Source: Bacillota bacterium | GTDB taxonomy: Bacteria > Bacillota > Clostridia > Oscillospirales > Oscillospiraceae | Length of the DNA: 46,342 nucleotides | Assembly: GCA_030529825.1 (NCBI GenBank) | Contig: JAUMWD010000013.1 | Location: forward strand, 1-46,342 | Direction: 5' to 3' | Shown: positions 1 to 8,722 of the stretch, piece after piece | How the letters are laid out: each line of letters begins with the position of its first letter | Numbering within the stretch: position 1 is the first letter of the stretch | Made by a program: the position numbers and the translations under genes | The notes under the pieces: generated by a model | Database searches by the model: none | The model's input: the letters and a program-made list of their open reading frames with translations, nothing else | Told to the model about the DNA's origin: nothing

Positions 1-142
1 CGGCGACCGTCGTCAGGGTGGTTACAACCGTCAGGGCCAGGGCCAGCAGAACGGCGAACGCCGCCAGGGCAGCTATGGCCAGCGTCCCGCAGGTCAGGGC
101 TTCAAGCGCCCCGCACCCGCTAAGGAAGGAGGCAACAACTAA
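1..142 (+). CDS. rpsC: 30S ribosomal protein S3, C-terminal end (partial)
   Basis: Only the last 46 codons are in the window, read in the frame starting at base 2 and ending at TAA 140-142. The visible tail is a low-complexity extension rich in Gly, Gln, Arg and Asn, like the C-terminal tail of many clostridial S3 proteins. Its stop shares base A142 with the ATG of rplP, so the two are probably translationally coupled. S3 lies at the mRNA entry channel of the small subunit. The assignment rests mainly on position: rpsC directly precedes rplP in the S10 operon of Bacillota. The KH domains lie outside the window. Confidence 0.85.
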   Translation, partial: GDRRQGGYNRQGQGQQNGERRQGSYGQRPAGQGFKRPAPAKEGGNN

Positions 143-573
143 TGTTAATGCCTAAAAGAGTTAAGTACCGCAGAGTACATCGCGGTCGTATGAAGGGCAA
201 AGCAACCCGCGGCAACTTCGTTGCATACGGTGATTTCGGCCTCCAGGCCACTGAGCCCTGCTGGATTACCAGCAACCAGATCGAAGCAGCCCGTATCGCC
301 ATGACCCGTTACACCAAGCGTGGCGGTCAGGTCTGGATCAAGATCTTCCCCGATAAGCCCGTTACTGCAAAGCCCGCAGAAACCCGTATGGGTTCCGGTA
401 AAGGCTCCCCCGAGTATTGGGTAGCAGTAGTTAAGCCCGGCAGAGTGCTGTTTGAGATCGCAGGCGTACCCGAAGAGGTAGCACGCGAAGCTCTTCGCCT
501 CGCAAGCCACAAGCTCCCCTGCAAGACCAAGGTCATTGCAAAGGAAGCTGAGTCTGAGAACGGTGGTGAATAA
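142..573 (+). CDS. rplP: 50S ribosomal protein L16
   Basis: A 143-residue protein, normal for L16. It opens with [15 protein letters not shown] and contains the central [17 protein letters not shown] stretch typical of the family. L16 binds 23S rRNA near the A site and helps position tRNA at the peptidyl transferase centre. The ATG at 142 overlaps the rpsC stop by one base. The downstream rpmC starts one base after this stop. The last 12 residues are acidic and vary within the family. Confidence 0.98.
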   Translation: MLMPKRVKYRRVHRGRMKGKATRGNFVAYGDFGLQATEPCWITSNQIEAARIAMTRYTKRGGQVWIKIFPDKPVTAKPAETRMGSGKGSPEYWVAVVKPGRVLFEIAGVPEEVAREALRLASHKLPCKTKVIAKEAESENGGE

Positions 574-574
574 G

Positions 575-769
575 ATGAAGGCAAATGAAATACGCTCCAT
601 GTCCGTAGAGGACCTCAACGCAAAGCTCGCAGAGCTCAAGAAGGATCTGTTCATGCTCCGTATGCAGCATGCCACAAATCATCTCGATAACCCCACCAAG
701 ATTTCCGCTGTACGTCGTGACATTGCCCGAGTCAAGACCGTTATCCGCGAGAAAGAACTCGAGCAGTGA
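575..769 (+). CDS. rpmC: 50S ribosomal protein L29
   Basis: A 64-residue, almost wholly helical protein beginning [18 protein letters not shown], with the L29 signature around residues 40-60 ([17 protein letters not shown]). The ATG at 575 comes one base after the rplP stop. An upstream in-frame ATG at 536 would lie inside rplP and give an atypical leader, so the shorter start is used. L29 sits by the polypeptide exit tunnel and contributes to the docking surface for trigger factor and SRP. Confidence 0.97.
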   Translation: MKANEIRSMSVEDLNAKLAELKKDLFMLRMQHATNHLDNPTKISAVRRDIARVKTVIREKELEQ

Positions 770-783
770 GGAGGTAAGTCAGA

Positions 784-1044
784 ATGAATGAAAGAACAAC
801 TTCCCGTAAGATGCGCGTAGGCAAGGTAGTATCCGACAAGATGGATAAGACCGTAGTCGTCATCGTAGAAGATCGCGTCGCACACAAGACCTATAAGAAG
901 ATCATCGGCAGAACCTACCGTCTGAAGGCACATGACGAGAACAACGAATGTGGCATCGGCGATATCGTTCGCGTGATGGAGACCCGCCCCCTGTCCAAGG
1001 ACAAGAGATGGCGCGTTGTCGAAATCATTGAGAAGGCAAAGTAA
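784..1044 (+). CDS. rpsQ: 30S ribosomal protein S17
   Basis: An 86-residue OB-fold protein with the family motifs [14 protein letters not shown] near the N-terminus and [16 protein letters not shown] near the C-terminus. It binds 16S rRNA early in small-subunit assembly. A GAGGAGG Shine-Dalgarno precedes the ATG. The position between L29 and L14 is standard. Confidence 0.98.
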   Translation: MNERTTSRKMRVGKVVSDKMDKTVVVIVEDRVAHKTYKKIIGRTYRLKAHDENNECGIGDIVRVMETRPLSKDKRWRVVEIIEKAK

Positions 1045-1056
1045 GGAGGCAGCATA

Positions 1057-1428
1057 ATGATACAGCAGGAAACTTATCTGAAGGTTGCCGACAATACCGG
1101 CGCCAAAGAAATCAAGTGCATCCGCGTTCTGGGCGGCTCCAAGCGCAGATACGCAACCATCGGCGACGTCATCGTCGCTTCCGTCCGCAAGGCAGCTCCC
1201 GGCGGTCAGGTTAAGAAGGGCGACGTCGTAAAGGCTGTTGTCGTTCGTACCGCAAAGCCCGTTCGCCGCGCAGACGGCACCTATGTTCGTTTCGACGAGA
1301 ACGCAGCAGTTCTTATCAACACCGGTGATAAGAACCCCCGCGGCACTCGTATCTTTGGACCCGTTGCTCGTGAGCTCCGCGACAAGGATTACATGAAGAT
1401 CCTGTCCCTGGCTCCCGAAGTGATTTAA
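1057..1428 (+). CDS. rplN: 50S ribosomal protein L14
   Basis: A 123-residue protein, beginning [17 protein letters not shown] and containing the signature [20 protein letters not shown] and the C-terminal [23 protein letters not shown]14 forms an inter-subunit bridge and is the docking site of the silencing factor RsfS. A GGAGG ribosome binding site lies just upstream. At 123 residues it is within one residue of the usual length. Confidence 0.98.
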   Translation: MIQQETYLKVADNTGAKEIKCIRVLGGSKRRYATIGDVIVASVRKAAPGGQVKKGDVVKAVVVRTAKPVRRADGTYVRFDENAAVLINTGDKNPRGTRIFGPVARELRDKDYMKILSLAPEVI

Positions 1429-1443
1429 TGGAGGGCACAGAGA

Positions 1444-1749
1444 ATGAAAATTAAGACTAACGATAAAGTTATTGTTATTTCCGGTAAGGACAAGGGCAAG
1501 ACCGGTAAGGTTATGTCCGCAGACCCCAAGGGCATGAAGGTCATCGTTGAAGGCGTTAACGTTGCAACCAAGCACCAGAAGCCCCGCAAGCAGGGTCAGG
1601 ATGGCGGCATCATCAAGGTTGAGACCCCCATCTACGTCAGCAAGGTTCAGCTCTTCTGCGACAAGTGCGGCAAGGGCGTACGCGTAGGCTACAAGTTTGT
1701 TGACGGCAAAAAGGTCCGCGTCTGCAAGAAGTGCGGCGCAGAAATCTGA
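1444..1749 (+). CDS. rplX: 50S ribosomal protein L24, zinc-ribbon form
   Basis: A 101-residue protein with an N-terminal KOW motif (KVIVISGKDKGKTGKV) and the usual KHQKPRKQGQDGGI stretch. The C-terminal third carries two CxxC pairs (CDKC about 30 residues from the end and CKKC near the end) that would bind zinc. L24 starts large-subunit assembly on 23S rRNA and lines the exit tunnel. The Cys-rich tail is common in Clostridia and is lost in many other bacteria. The start is preceded by GGAGG. Confidence 0.97.
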   Translation: MKIKTNDKVIVISGKDKGKTGKVMSADPKGMKVIVEGVNVATKHQKPRKQGQDGGIIKVETPIYVSKVQLFCDKCGKGVRVGYKFVDGKKVRVCKKCGAEI

Positions 1750-1766
1750 GAAAGGAGTAAACTACA

Positions 1767-2306
1767 ATGACTAGAATGAAGAAAAAGTACGTTGAGGAAG
1801 TTGCTCCTGCTCTTATGGAGAAGTTCCAGTACAAGTCCGTTATGCAGATTCCCAAGATCGACAAGATCGTTGTATCCGTCGGCTGCGGCGACTGCAAGGA
1901 TAACGCAAAGGCTCTTGATAACGTAATCAAGGAGATCTCCGCAATCACCGGTCAGCACGCTGTTGCTACTGTCGCTCGTAAGTCCGTCGCTAACTTCAAG
2001 CTCCGTGAGGGCATGCATGTCGGCGTTAAGGTCACCCTGCGTCAGGACCGTATGTGGGAGTTCCTGGACCGTCTGTTCAACGTTGCACTTCCCCGTGTAC
2101 GTGACTTCCGCGGTATTTCCGCAGACGCATTTGACGGCCGCGGCAACTACTCCATGGGCCTCAAGGAACAGATCATCTTCCCCGAAATCGACTACGATAA
2201 GATCGAGAAGCTGCGCGGCATGAACATCGCAATCACCACTACCGCACAGACCGACGAAGAAGCACGCGAGCTGCTCAAACTTATGGGCGCTCCCTTCATG
2301 AACTAA
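1767..2306 (+). CDS. rplE: 50S ribosomal protein L5
   Basis: A 179-residue protein with typical L5 features: the [16 protein letters not shown] segment, [11 protein letters not shown], and [23 protein letters not shown]5 binds 5S rRNA and contacts P-site tRNA. The Shine-Dalgarno AAAGGAG is at 1751-1757. Most L5 proteins read GVG or GCG around residue 38, so the VGCGDC variant here is within family range. It lies in the usual place between L24 and S14. Confidence 0.98.
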   Translation: MTRMKKKYVEEVAPALMEKFQYKSVMQIPKIDKIVVSVGCGDCKDNAKALDNVIKEISAITGQHAVATVARKSVANFKLREGMHVGVKVTLRQDRMWEFLDRLFNVALPRVRDFRGISADAFDGRGNYSMGLKEQIIFPEIDYDKIEKLRGMNIAITTTAQTDEEARELLKLMGAPFMN

Positions 2307-2320
2307 GGAGGAACTGAAAA

Positions 2321-2506
2321 ATGGCAAAGAAATCTATGATTCTCAAGCAGCAGGCTCCTGCAAAGTTCTCCACCCGCAAGTACAACCGCTGCAAGATCTG
2401 CGGCCGTCCTCATGCTTATCTGCGTGACTACGGTATCTGCCGTATCTGCTTCCGTGAGCTGGCTTACAAGGGCCAGATTCCCGGCGTAAGAAAAGCTTCT
2501 TGGTAA
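2321..2506 (+). CDS. rpsZ: 30S ribosomal protein S14, type Z (zinc-binding)
   Basis: A 61-residue short-form S14. Two CxxC motifs (CKIC around residue 24 and CRIC around residue 40) form the zinc site that separates this type from the longer zinc-free form. It ends with the conserved [12 protein letters not shown]14 helps assemble the head of the small subunit. Unusually, it is not followed directly by rpsH: 581 bases of non-coding sequence intervene. Confidence 0.98.
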   Translation: MAKKSMILKQQAPAKFSTRKYNRCKICGRPHAYLRDYGICRICFRELAYKGQIPGVRKASW

Positions 2507-2664
2507 GAGCTTGGTTATTTTCCCGTCATGCGGCCTCTCCGAGCCTCGCAGTATACCGATACAGCTTCGCCTCGTCGAGATTGTCTGACGGAAAAATTCC
2601 TCAAGCTTCCGAGGGATGAGGGTGCAAAACAGCATCCTCGCCCCACAGGAAGAGCAAAACATGT

Positions 2665-2722
2665 CATCATTTCACAAATTTCTATTGCAAAATTTGTGCA
2701 TTAGGTGTAAAATGAAATGATG
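2665..2722. repeat. Long imperfect inverted repeat (hairpin)
   Basis: CATCATTTCA at 2665-2674 is the exact reverse complement of TGAAATGATG at 2713-2722. Inside it, CAAATTT at 2675-2681 pairs with AAATTTG at 2690-2696. The resulting structure resembles the palindromic body of a small intergenic repeat element. It has no T-tract that would make it a terminator. Confidence 0.75.
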
Positions 2723-2733
2723 CCAAATGTGCG

Positions 2734-2788
2734 AAAAAACGAAGATGAGATACACCGGAAAACCGGTGTATCTCTTCGGCGGTTTTTT
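2734..2788. terminator. Bidirectional terminator-like hairpin inside the spc operon
   Basis: GAGATACACCGG (2747-2758) and CCGGTGTATCTC (2763-2774) form a perfect 12-bp stem with an AAAA loop. The stem is extended by CGAAG (2740-2744) and CTTCG (2774-2778) around a small bulge. A T6 run follows on the plus strand (2783-2788) and an A6 run (2734-2739) gives a T6 on the minus strand. The plus-strand T-run starts four bases after the stem, so termination may be weak in that direction. It is odd to find this in the middle of a ribosomal operon. Confidence 0.5.
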
Positions 2789-2908
2789 GAAAAGGCCTTT
2801 TTGAGCGCTTTTTGAGTGCTTTTTAAGACCGAAAAAACATGGCGCAGTTCGCTTCGAGCGCCGATGCTTAACCCAGCTTGGTGTCCGTGACGAATTGAAA
2901 GTTCTTTG

Positions 2909-2930
2909 GTGCTTTCTTTCAAGAAAGCAC
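2909..2930. repeat. Perfect 10-bp hairpin with 2-nt loop
   Basis: GTGCTTTCTT (2909-2918) and AAGAAAGCAC (2921-2930) are exact reverse complements separated by TC. It is part of the same non-coding insert as the hairpins at 2665 and 2747. No function is evident. Confidence 0.7.
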
Positions 2931-3087
2931 AGAATCCCCGCAGTTTGGGCTTGTAACACCGCGCCCCGATCAAGTGCGGCGGTCAGACTCAAACTTAAGA
3001 CGCTGAAAGGCTGCGGCTAATCATGTATTAGTGCAGAACCTCAACGCCAAACCTATAAGGTAACTCTAAAAACAGGAGGAAAAACAC

Positions 3088-3486
3088 ATGCAGATCACTG
3101 ACCCCATTGCAGATATGCTGACACGCATCCGCAACGCCGGTAGCGCAAAGCACGAATCTGTCGATGTCCCCGCATCCAAGATGAAGAAGGCAATTGCAGA
3201 GATCCTTCTCGAAGAAGGCTACATCAAGAGCTTCCAGATCATCGACGACGGCACTCAGGGCATCATTCGCATCACCCTCAAGTATCTCCCCGGCAAGGAG
3301 AAGGCCATCCAGGGTCTTCGCCGTGTCTCCAAGCCCGGTCTCCGCGTTTACGCCGGAGCAGACGAGCTGCCCAAGGTCCTGAAGGGCCTCGGTATCGCAA
3401 TCATCTCCACTTCCAAGGGCGTCATGACCGATAAGGCTGCTCGCGCAGCACATGTCGGCGGCGAAGTCCTGGCATTTGTATGGTAA
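3088..3486 (+). CDS. rpsH: 30S ribosomal protein S8
   Basis: A 132-residue protein, beginning [17 protein letters not shown] and ending with the S8 signature [27 protein letters not shown]8 binds the central domain of 16S rRNA and, in Escherichia coli, represses its own operon. An AGGAGGA ribosome binding site precedes the ATG. It is the first gene after the hairpin-rich insert, so its supply depends on read-through or on a promoter I could not identify. Confidence 0.98.
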   Translation: MQITDPIADMLTRIRNAGSAKHESVDVPASKMKKAIAEILLEEGYIKSFQIIDDGTQGIIRITLKYLPGKEKAIQGLRRVSKPGLRVYAGADELPKVLKGLGIAIISTSKGVMTDKAARAAHVGGEVLAFVW

Positions 3487-3501
3487 GGAGGAAGCTGAAT
3501 T

Positions 3502-4041
3502 ATGTCTAGAATTGGTAGAGCTCCCATCACCGTACCTGCAGGTGTTGAAGTTAAAGTTGATGGCCAGAAGGTAGCAGTCAAGGGCCCCAAGGGCGCACTT
3601 GAAATGACCGTAGCACCCACCATGAAGGTCGAAGTCAACGCAGGCGTAGTCACCGTTTCCCGTCCCAACGATGAGAAGATGAACCGTTCTCTCCACGGCC
3701 TTACCCGCACCCTGATCAACAACATGGTCGTCGGCGTATCCGAAGGTTACACCAAGACTCTGGAAATCAACGGTGTTGGTTACCGTGCAGCCAAGGAAGG
3801 CAAGAATCTTGTCCTGAACGTAGGTTTCTCTCACCAGGTTATCGTTCCCGATACCGAGTTCGTTCAGACCGAGGTTCCCAACCCCAACCAGATCATCGTA
3901 AAGGGTATTGACAAGCAGAAGGTTGGCCAGTTTGCAGCAGAAGTACGCGGTAAGCGTCCTCCCGAACCCTACAAGGGCAAGGGCATCAAGTACGATTACG
4001 AAGTCATCCGCCGCAAAGAAGGCAAGACCGGTGCTAAGTAA
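3502..4041 (+). CDS. rplF: 50S ribosomal protein L6
   Basis: A 179-residue protein, beginning MSRIGRAPITVPAGVEV, with the two-domain L6 layout and the C-terminal signature GKRPPEPYKGKGIKY. L6 lies near the sarcin-ricin loop and the elongation factor binding site. The gap from rpsH is 15 bases and contains an AAGGAGGA ribosome binding site. Confidence 0.98.
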   Translation: MSRIGRAPITVPAGVEVKVDGQKVAVKGPKGALEMTVAPTMKVEVNAGVVTVSRPNDEKMNRSLHGLTRTLINNMVVGVSEGYTKTLEINGVGYRAAKEGKNLVLNVGFSHQVIVPDTEFVQTEVPNPNQIIVKGIDKQKVGQFAAEVRGKRPPEPYKGKGIKYDYEVIRRKEGKTGAK

Positions 4042-4057
4042 AGGAAGGTGTGCCTAA

Positions 4058-4417
4058 ATGATTAAAAGACCTGATACAAGAGCACAGCGCATTAAGCGCC
4101 ATGCAAGAGTTCGCGGTAAGATCTCCGGCACCTCCGAGAGACCCCGCCTCTCTGTTTTCCGCAGCGAAAACCACATTTATGCCCAGATCATTGACGATGT
4201 AGCAGGCAACACTCTGTGCGCCGCCTCCACCGTTGAAAAGAGCTTTGAGGGCAAGGGCAGCAACATCGAAGCTGCAAAGAAGATTGGCAACATCATTGCT
4301 GAGCGCGCTCTGGCAAAGGGCATCGAAGAAGTCGTCTTCGATCGTGGCGGTTACATCTTCCACGGCCGTGTAGCAGCACTGGCAGAAGGCGCTCGCGAGG
4401 GCGGCCTGAAGTTCTAA
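4058..4417 (+). CDS. rplR: 50S ribosomal protein L18
   Basis: A 119-residue protein with the basic N-terminal tail [20 protein letters not shown], the [18 protein letters not shown] segment and the C-terminal [22 protein letters not shown]18 carries 5S rRNA into the large subunit together with L5. Spacing and order (L6-L18-S5) are standard. Confidence 0.98.
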   Translation: MIKRPDTRAQRIKRHARVRGKISGTSERPRLSVFRSENHIYAQIIDDVAGNTLCAASTVEKSFEGKGSNIEAAKKIGNIIAERALAKGIEEVVFDRGGYIFHGRVAALAEGAREGGLKF

Positions 4418-4435
4418 GGAAGGAGGAAAACTATT

Positions 4436-4960
4436 ATGGCATACAATAACGATAGAAGAGATCGTCGTAAAGACGAGGAAGCTTCCGAATTCGTAGAAAA
4501 GGTAGTTTCCCTCAACCGCGTATCCAAGACCGTCAAGGGCGGCCGCATTATGAAGTTCTCCGCACTTTGCGTTGTCGGCGACGGCAAGGGCCGCGTAGGC
4601 TATGGCCTCGGCAAGGCAAACGAAGTTTCCGAAGCAATCCGCAAGGGCCTCGAAGACGCAAAGAAGAACATCGTAACCATCACTCTGTCCGGCACCACCA
4701 TTCCTCACGAGATCATCGGTGAGTTCGGTGCAGGCCGCGTTCTGCTTAAGCCCGCAGCACCCGGTACCGGCGTTATCGCAGGCGGCGCAGTTCGTGCAGT
4801 TGTTGAAGCAGCAGGCATCAAGGACATCCGTACCAAGTGCCTCCGCACCAACAACCCCGCAAACGTTGTTGCAGCAACCATGCAGGGCCTCAAGTCTCTC
4901 CGTGATGCAGCTCAGGTTGCAGCAGTCAGAGGCAAGACCCCCGAAGAGATTCAGGGTTAA
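4436..4960 (+). CDS. rpsE: 30S ribosomal protein S5
   Basis: A 174-residue protein. It has the S5 double-stranded RNA-binding region ([20 protein letters not shown]) followed by the C-terminal domain with [18 protein letters not shown]5 helps maintain translational fidelity and is the classical spectinomycin-resistance target; the loop is [19 protein letters not shown] ribosome binding site is present. Confidence 0.98.
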   Translation: MAYNNDRRDRRKDEEASEFVEKVVSLNRVSKTVKGGRIMKFSALCVVGDGKGRVGYGLGKANEVSEAIRKGLEDAKKNIVTITLSGTTIPHEIIGEFGAGRVLLKPAAPGTGVIAGGAVRAVVEAAGIKDIRTKCLRTNNPANVVAATMQGLKSLRDAAQVAAVRGKTPEEIQG

Positions 4961-4972
4961 GGAGGACGAACC

Positions 4973-5152
4973 ATGGCAAATCTTAGAATTAAGCTCGTAA
5001 AGAGCCTCAACGGTCGTCTTGACAAGCACATTGCGACCGCAAACTCTCTGGGCCTGCACAAGATCGGCAACGAGACTGTACAGCCCGACAACCCCCAGAC
5101 CAGGGGCAAGATCGCCAAGATTGGCTATCTCCTCCAGGTAACCGAAGAATAA
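4973..5152 (+). CDS. rpmD: 50S ribosomal protein L30
   Basis: A 59-residue protein, beginning [19 protein letters not shown] and containing the typical stretch [20 protein letters not shown] before [13 protein letters not shown]. The ATG at 4973 is preceded by GGAGGACGAACC, and the TAA ends at 5152. L30 is a small peripheral large-subunit protein. The position between S5 and L15 is the expected one and the length is normal for the short bacterial form. Confidence 0.97.
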   Translation: MANLRIKLVKSLNGRLDKHIATANSLGLHKIGNETVQPDNPQTRGKIAKIGYLLQVTEE

Positions 5153-5165
5153 GGAGGAAAAGCTA

Positions 5166-5606
5166 ATGTATATTAATGAACTTTCTCCCGTAAAAGGCTC
5201 CACCCATGTTGACAAGCGCAAGGGTCGCGGCCACGCAACCGGCAATGGCAAGACCGCAGGCCGTGGCCACAAGGGCCAGAAGGCACGCTCCGGCGGCGGC
5301 ACCCGTATCGGCTTCGAAGGCGGCCAGATGCCTCTGGCACGCCGTATCCCCAAGAGAGGCTTCAACAACATCTTTGCAAAGCCCCTGGAAGCAATCAATG
5401 TTTCCGCACTCAACAAGTTTGAGGATGGCGCAGTTGTTGACGCACAGGCTCTCCTGGATGCAGGCGTTCTGTCCAAGTGCCAGTACGGTGTAAAGATTCT
5501 CGGCAACGGTGAGATCACAAAGAAGCTCACTGTAAAGGCTTCCGCTTTCTCTGAAACCGCAAAAGAAAAAATTGAAGCGGCAGGCGGAAAGGCCGAGGTG
5601 ATCTAA
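5166..5606 (+). CDS. rplO: 50S ribosomal protein L15
   Basis: A 146-residue protein with the Gly/Arg-rich N-terminal region ([20 protein letters not shown]) followed by [17 protein letters not shown] and a C-terminal domain ending [10 protein letters not shown]15 acts late in large-subunit assembly. Its stop TAA (5604-5606) is immediately followed by the TTG start of secY, so translation of the two is probably coupled. Confidence 0.98.
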   Translation: MYINELSPVKGSTHVDKRKGRGHATGNGKTAGRGHKGQKARSGGGTRIGFEGGQMPLARRIPKRGFNNIFAKPLEAINVSALNKFEDGAVVDAQALLDAGVLSKCQYGVKILGNGEITKKLTVKASAFSETAKEKIEAAGGKAEVI

Positions 5607-6890
5607 TTGCTTCAGACACTGCGTAATGCATGGAAGGCAGTTGACCTTCGTAAAAAGATTCTTTTTACCCTTTTGATTGTCCTTCTTTACCGTCTCGGTA
5701 ATGCTGTTTATGTACCTTACGTAAACACAGGTGCGCTTACCAGCTACTTTGATAGCATGCAGTCTACCGTTTTAGGTCTGCTGAATGTAATGAGTGGCGG
5801 CGCATTTTCATCCGCGACAATCTTCGCTCTGTCTATCCAGCCCTATATCAATGCCTCCATCATCATCCAGCTGCTTTGCATTGCAATTCCCGCACTGGAA
5901 CGCATGAGCAAGGATGAGGGCGAGGAAGGCAAGAAGAAGATCGCTTCCATCACCCGTTACACCACCGTAGCAATCGGTCTGATTCAGGGCTTCGCATACT
6001 ACATGCTGCTCAAGAACCAGAGTGCTGTATACGGTATCCTCACTGCAGATGGCGAAAGCATCTGGGGTGCAATCGTAATCATCCTGACCTTCACCTCCGG
6101 CTCCGCACTTATCATGTGGCTGGGTGAACAGATCACCGAGTTTGGCATCGGCAATGGTATTTCCATCATCCTGTTTGCAAGTATCATTTCCCGCTTCCCC
6201 GGCGATGTATCTCAGATGATTTCCTCCGCATCACAGGGCATCACCCCCTGGTGGGTAACTGCTCTTATGCTGCTTGGCGCACTGCTCATGATTATGCTCA
6301 TTGTCTTTATTAATGACTCCGAGCGTAAGGTTCCTGTCCAGTACGCAAAGCGTGTTGTTGGACGCAAGATGTACGGCGGCCAGAGCACCCACCTTCCCAT
6401 GAAGGTTAACATGTCCGGTGTTCTCCCCATCATCTTTGCACAGTCCATCGCTTCTCTGCCTGCAACCGTCGCAGCCTTCGCAGGCAGCACCGGCTGGTGG
6501 GCAAGAACCGACACAATCTTCTACGCAATTCTTTACTTCCTGCTGATTATCTTCTTTGCATACTTCTACAGCACCATTCAGTTCAATCCCATTGAAGTTG
6601 CAAACAACCTGAAGAATAACGGCGGATTTATCCCCGGCTTCCGTCCCGGCAAGCCCACCAGCGACTTCATCAAGAGAGTTCTGAACAAGATCACTCTGTT
6701 CGGCGCAATTTATCTTGGTATCATCGCTGTTGTCCCCATCATCATTTCTCACTTCAGCGAAACTGCGGCAAAGAGCGGCGTTTCTCTGGGCGGCACCTCC
6801 ATCATCATCGTTGTCGGTGTTGCAATTGAGACCATGCGTGCTCTTGAGGCCCAGCTGATGATGCGTAATTACAAGGGCTTCCTTAGCTGA
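5607..6890 (+). CDS. secY: Preprotein translocase subunit SecY
   Basis: A 427-residue membrane protein with ten predicted helices. It is the channel subunit of the SecYEG translocon. Family motifs include QPYINASIIIQLL (helix 2), the long cytoplasmic loop with ERKVPVQYAKR, and the C-terminal SLGGTSIIIVVGVAIETM. The start is the rare codon TTG at 5607, directly after the rplO stop. No in-frame ATG lies near enough to keep the conserved N-terminus, which reads LQTLRNAWKAVDLRKKILFTL. Confidence 0.97.
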   Translation: MLQTLRNAWKAVDLRKKILFTLLIVLLYRLGNAVYVPYVNTGALTSYFDSMQSTVLGLLNVMSGGAFSSATIFALSIQPYINASIIIQLLCIAIPALERMSKDEGEEGKKKIASITRYTTVAIGLIQGFAYYMLLKNQSAVYGILTADGESIWGAIVIILTFTSGSALIMWLGEQITEFGIGNGISIILFASIISRFPGDVSQMISSASQGITPWWVTALMLLGALLMIMLIVFINDSERKVPVQYAKRVVGRKMYGGQSTHLPMKVNMSGVLPIIFAQSIASLPATVAAFAGSTGWWARTDTIFYAILYFLLIIFFAYFYSTIQFNPIEVANNLKNNGGFIPGFRPGKPTSDFIKRVLNKITLFGAIYLGIIAVVPIIISHFSETAAKSGVSLGGTSIIIVVGVAIETMRALEAQLMMRNYKGFLS

Positions 6891-6906
6891 TTTAAGAGGT
6901 ATTACT

Positions 6907-7539
6907 ATGAAGCTTATACTTTTAGGCGCTCCCGGCGCAGGTAAAGGTACTCAGGCGGAAATCCTGAGCAAAATGCTTAACATTCCTACCATTTCCACCG
7001 GCAACATCCTTCGCGCAGCCATGAAAAACGGTACTCCCGTTGGACTGAAGGCAAAGGAATTTGTGGAAAGCGGTAAGCTTGTTCCCGATGAAGTCATCAT
7101 CGGCATCGTAAATGAGCGTCTTGCAGAGCCCGACTGTGCAAACGGCTACATTCTCGACGGTATGCCCCGTACCATTCCTCAGGCAGAAGCTCTCGAGGAA
7201 ATCGGCATCGAAATCGACTGCGCACTTTCCATTGAAATCGCAGACCAGGTTATCATCGAGCGTATGTCCGGCCGCCGCACCTGCAAGGACTGCAGCCAGA
7301 CCTTCCATGTTGTTTCCAATCCTCCCAAAGTTGAGGGTAAGTGCGATTTCTGCGGCGGTGAGCTCACCATCCGCAAGGACGATGCCCCCGAAACCGTTAA
7401 GGCAAGACTGGAAACCTATCACAAGGAAACCGAGCCTCTCAAGGCCTTCTATGAGGCAAGAGGCAAGCTGAAATCTGTTGATAATCAGCCCAGCATCGAG
7501 GCAACAACAGATGTTATCAAGGCAGCACTGGGTATCTGA
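6907..7539 (+). CDS. adk: Adenylate kinase
   Basis: A 210-residue cytoplasmic enzyme that interconverts ATP plus AMP with two ADP. It has the P-loop GAPGAGKGT (residues 7-15), the AMP-binding region with STGNILR, and DGMPRTIPQA. The lid domain carries CKDC and CDFC, a four-cysteine zinc site typical of Gram-positive adenylate kinases. It lies between secY and map as in other Bacillota, with 16 bases after secY. Confidence 0.98.
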   Translation: MKLILLGAPGAGKGTQAEILSKMLNIPTISTGNILRAAMKNGTPVGLKAKEFVESGKLVPDEVIIGIVNERLAEPDCANGYILDGMPRTIPQAEALEEIGIEIDCALSIEIADQVIIERMSGRRTCKDCSQTFHVVSNPPKVEGKCDFCGGELTIRKDDAPETVKARLETYHKETEPLKAFYEARGKLKSVDNQPSIEATTDVIKAALGI

Positions 7540-7542
7540 TTT

Positions 7543-8316
7543 ATGGCTAAAGAATCCATAATCATCAAATCCCCCCGCGAGATTGAATTCATGCGTCAGG
7601 CCGGCAGAATCACCGCAGGTGCGCGCAGCATTGCGCGTCAGGCGATTGCGGACGGCGTGAGCACGAAGGAAATTGACAAGGCTGTTAACGAATTCATAAG
7701 GAAATCCGGCGCAATCCCCACCTTTAAGGGCTACGGCGGATTTCCCGGAAGCGCATGTATCTCCGTGAATGAGGTTGTCATCCACGGCATACCCGGTAAA
7801 CGCATCATCCATAACGGCGACATTGTCTCCGTTGATGTGGGCGCCACCTATCGGGGCTATGTAGGCGACTGCGCAGGAACCTATGCCTGCGGAGAGATTT
7901 CCGATGAGGCAAAAAAACTCATCGAGGTCACGCGCCAGAGCTTTTTTGAGGGGCTGAAGTTTGCCAAGGTCGGCTATCGTGTAAACGATATCGGCGCGGC
8001 AATTCAGGAGTATGTTGAGAGCCACGGCTATTCCGTTGTCCGCGATTTTGTGGGCCACGGTGTAGGACGGGAAATGCATGAAGCTCCCGAGGTACCGAAT
8101 TACAAAGTCAGATTACCCAGCGGAAATCCCCGTCTTGTTCCCGGTATGACCATCGCAGTTGAGCCTATGGTAAACATAGGTGGCTACGAGGTGGAAGTGC
8201 TTGAGGACGGATGGACGACGGTGACCGCTGACAGAACGCTTTCGGCGCATTACGAGAATACAATCGCAATCACCGACGGCGAGCCTGAAATACTGACAAT
8301 GGCAGAGGATATCTGA
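7543..8316 (+). CDS. map: Methionine aminopeptidase, type I
   Basis: A 257-residue enzyme that removes the initiator methionine from nascent proteins. The metal-binding residues fall in recognisable contexts: VDVGATYRGYVGDCAGT (two Asp), GHGVGREMHEAPEVPN (His), VEPM (Glu) and ENTIAITD (Glu). The gap from adk is only three bases, so translation is likely coupled. Codon use is already less biased than in the ribosomal genes. Confidence 0.97.
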   Translation: MAKESIIIKSPREIEFMRQAGRITAGARSIARQAIADGVSTKEIDKAVNEFIRKSGAIPTFKGYGGFPGSACISVNEVVIHGIPGKRIIHNGDIVSVDVGATYRGYVGDCAGTYACGEISDEAKKLIEVTRQSFFEGLKFAKVGYRVNDIGAAIQEYVESHGYSVVRDFVGHGVGREMHEAPEVPNYKVRLPSGNPRLVPGMTIAVEPMVNIGGYEVEVLEDGWTTVTADRTLSAHYENTIAITDGEPEILTMAEDI

Positions 8317-8340
8317 AACCAGACCAGGAGGAAAATTATT

Positions 8341-8559
8341 TTGGCAAAAGACGACGTAATCGAACTCGAGGGCACGGTAGTCGAATCCCTGCCCAACACG
8401 ACGTTTAAGGTAGATATCGGCCACGGACATACCGTTCTGGCTACTATCTCCGGAAAACTCAGAATGAACTTCATCAGAATTCTCCCCGGCGATAAGGTCA
8501 CAGTTCAGGTTTCACCCTATGACCTGAACCGCGGCAGAATCACCTGGAGAACCAAGTAG
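8341..8559 (+). CDS. infA: Translation initiation factor IF-1
   Basis: A 72-residue OB-fold protein, the usual length. It reads [18 protein letters not shown] after the initiator and ends with [15 protein letters not shown]-1 blocks the A site during initiation. The start codon is TTG at 8341, preceded by AGGAGG at 8326-8331. This is the second TTG start in this operon, after secY. Confidence 0.97.
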   Translation: MAKDDVIELEGTVVESLPNTTFKVDIGHGHTVLATISGKLRMNFIRILPGDKVTVQVSPYDLNRGRITWRTK

Positions 8560-8571
8560 GAGGTAAAACAA

Positions 8572-8685
8572 ATGAAAGTAAGACCTTCCGTGAAGCCCAT
8601 GTGCGAGAAGTGCAAGATCATCAAGCGCAAGGGCAAAGTCATGGTTATTTGCGAGAACCCCAAGCACAAGCAGAGACAGGGCTAA
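8572..8685 (+). CDS. rpmJ: 50S ribosomal protein L36, zinc-binding form
   Basis: A 37-residue protein: [14 protein letters not shown], then [13 protein letters not shown] and [10 protein letters not shown]. The zinc ligands are Cys11, Cys14, Cys27 and a His in NPKHK. The ATG at 8572 follows an AGGAGG site. L36 is a late-assembling large-subunit protein. The short length is normal for the family. Confidence 0.98.
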   Translation: MKVRPSVKPMCEKCKIIKRKGKVMVICENPKHKQRQG

Positions 8686-8722
8686 TAAATATAGCGTAGC
8701 TTGTCTAAAATTAATAGTATAA

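Larger units (their letters stand above)
2507..3087. other. 581-bp non-coding insert between rpsN/rpsZ and rpsH
   Basis: No convincing gene is present. The stretch holds several inverted repeats: 2665-2722, 2740-2778 and 2909-2930. It also has an 11-bp direct repeat, TTTTTGAG(C/T)GC, at 2798-2808 and 2809-2819. In most Bacillota rpsH follows rpsN within tens of bases, so this looks like an inserted intergenic repeat or mobile remnant inside the spc operon. A 90-codon minus-strand open frame (2701-2973) shows no recognisable domain and runs through the hairpins. Normal operon sequence, with AGGAGGA before rpsH, resumes near 3060. I see no convincing promoter in it. Confidence 0.8.

Noticed and set aside
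2701-2973. A 90-codon minus-strand frame in the insert between rpsZ and rpsH
   Set aside because: It runs through three hairpins, has no ribosome binding site that I can see and no domain. Better explained as part of a non-coding repeat.
4034-5530. A 498-codon minus-strand open frame across rplR-rpsE-rpmD-rplO
   Set aside because: It lies fully over four certain ribosomal protein genes and has no domain.
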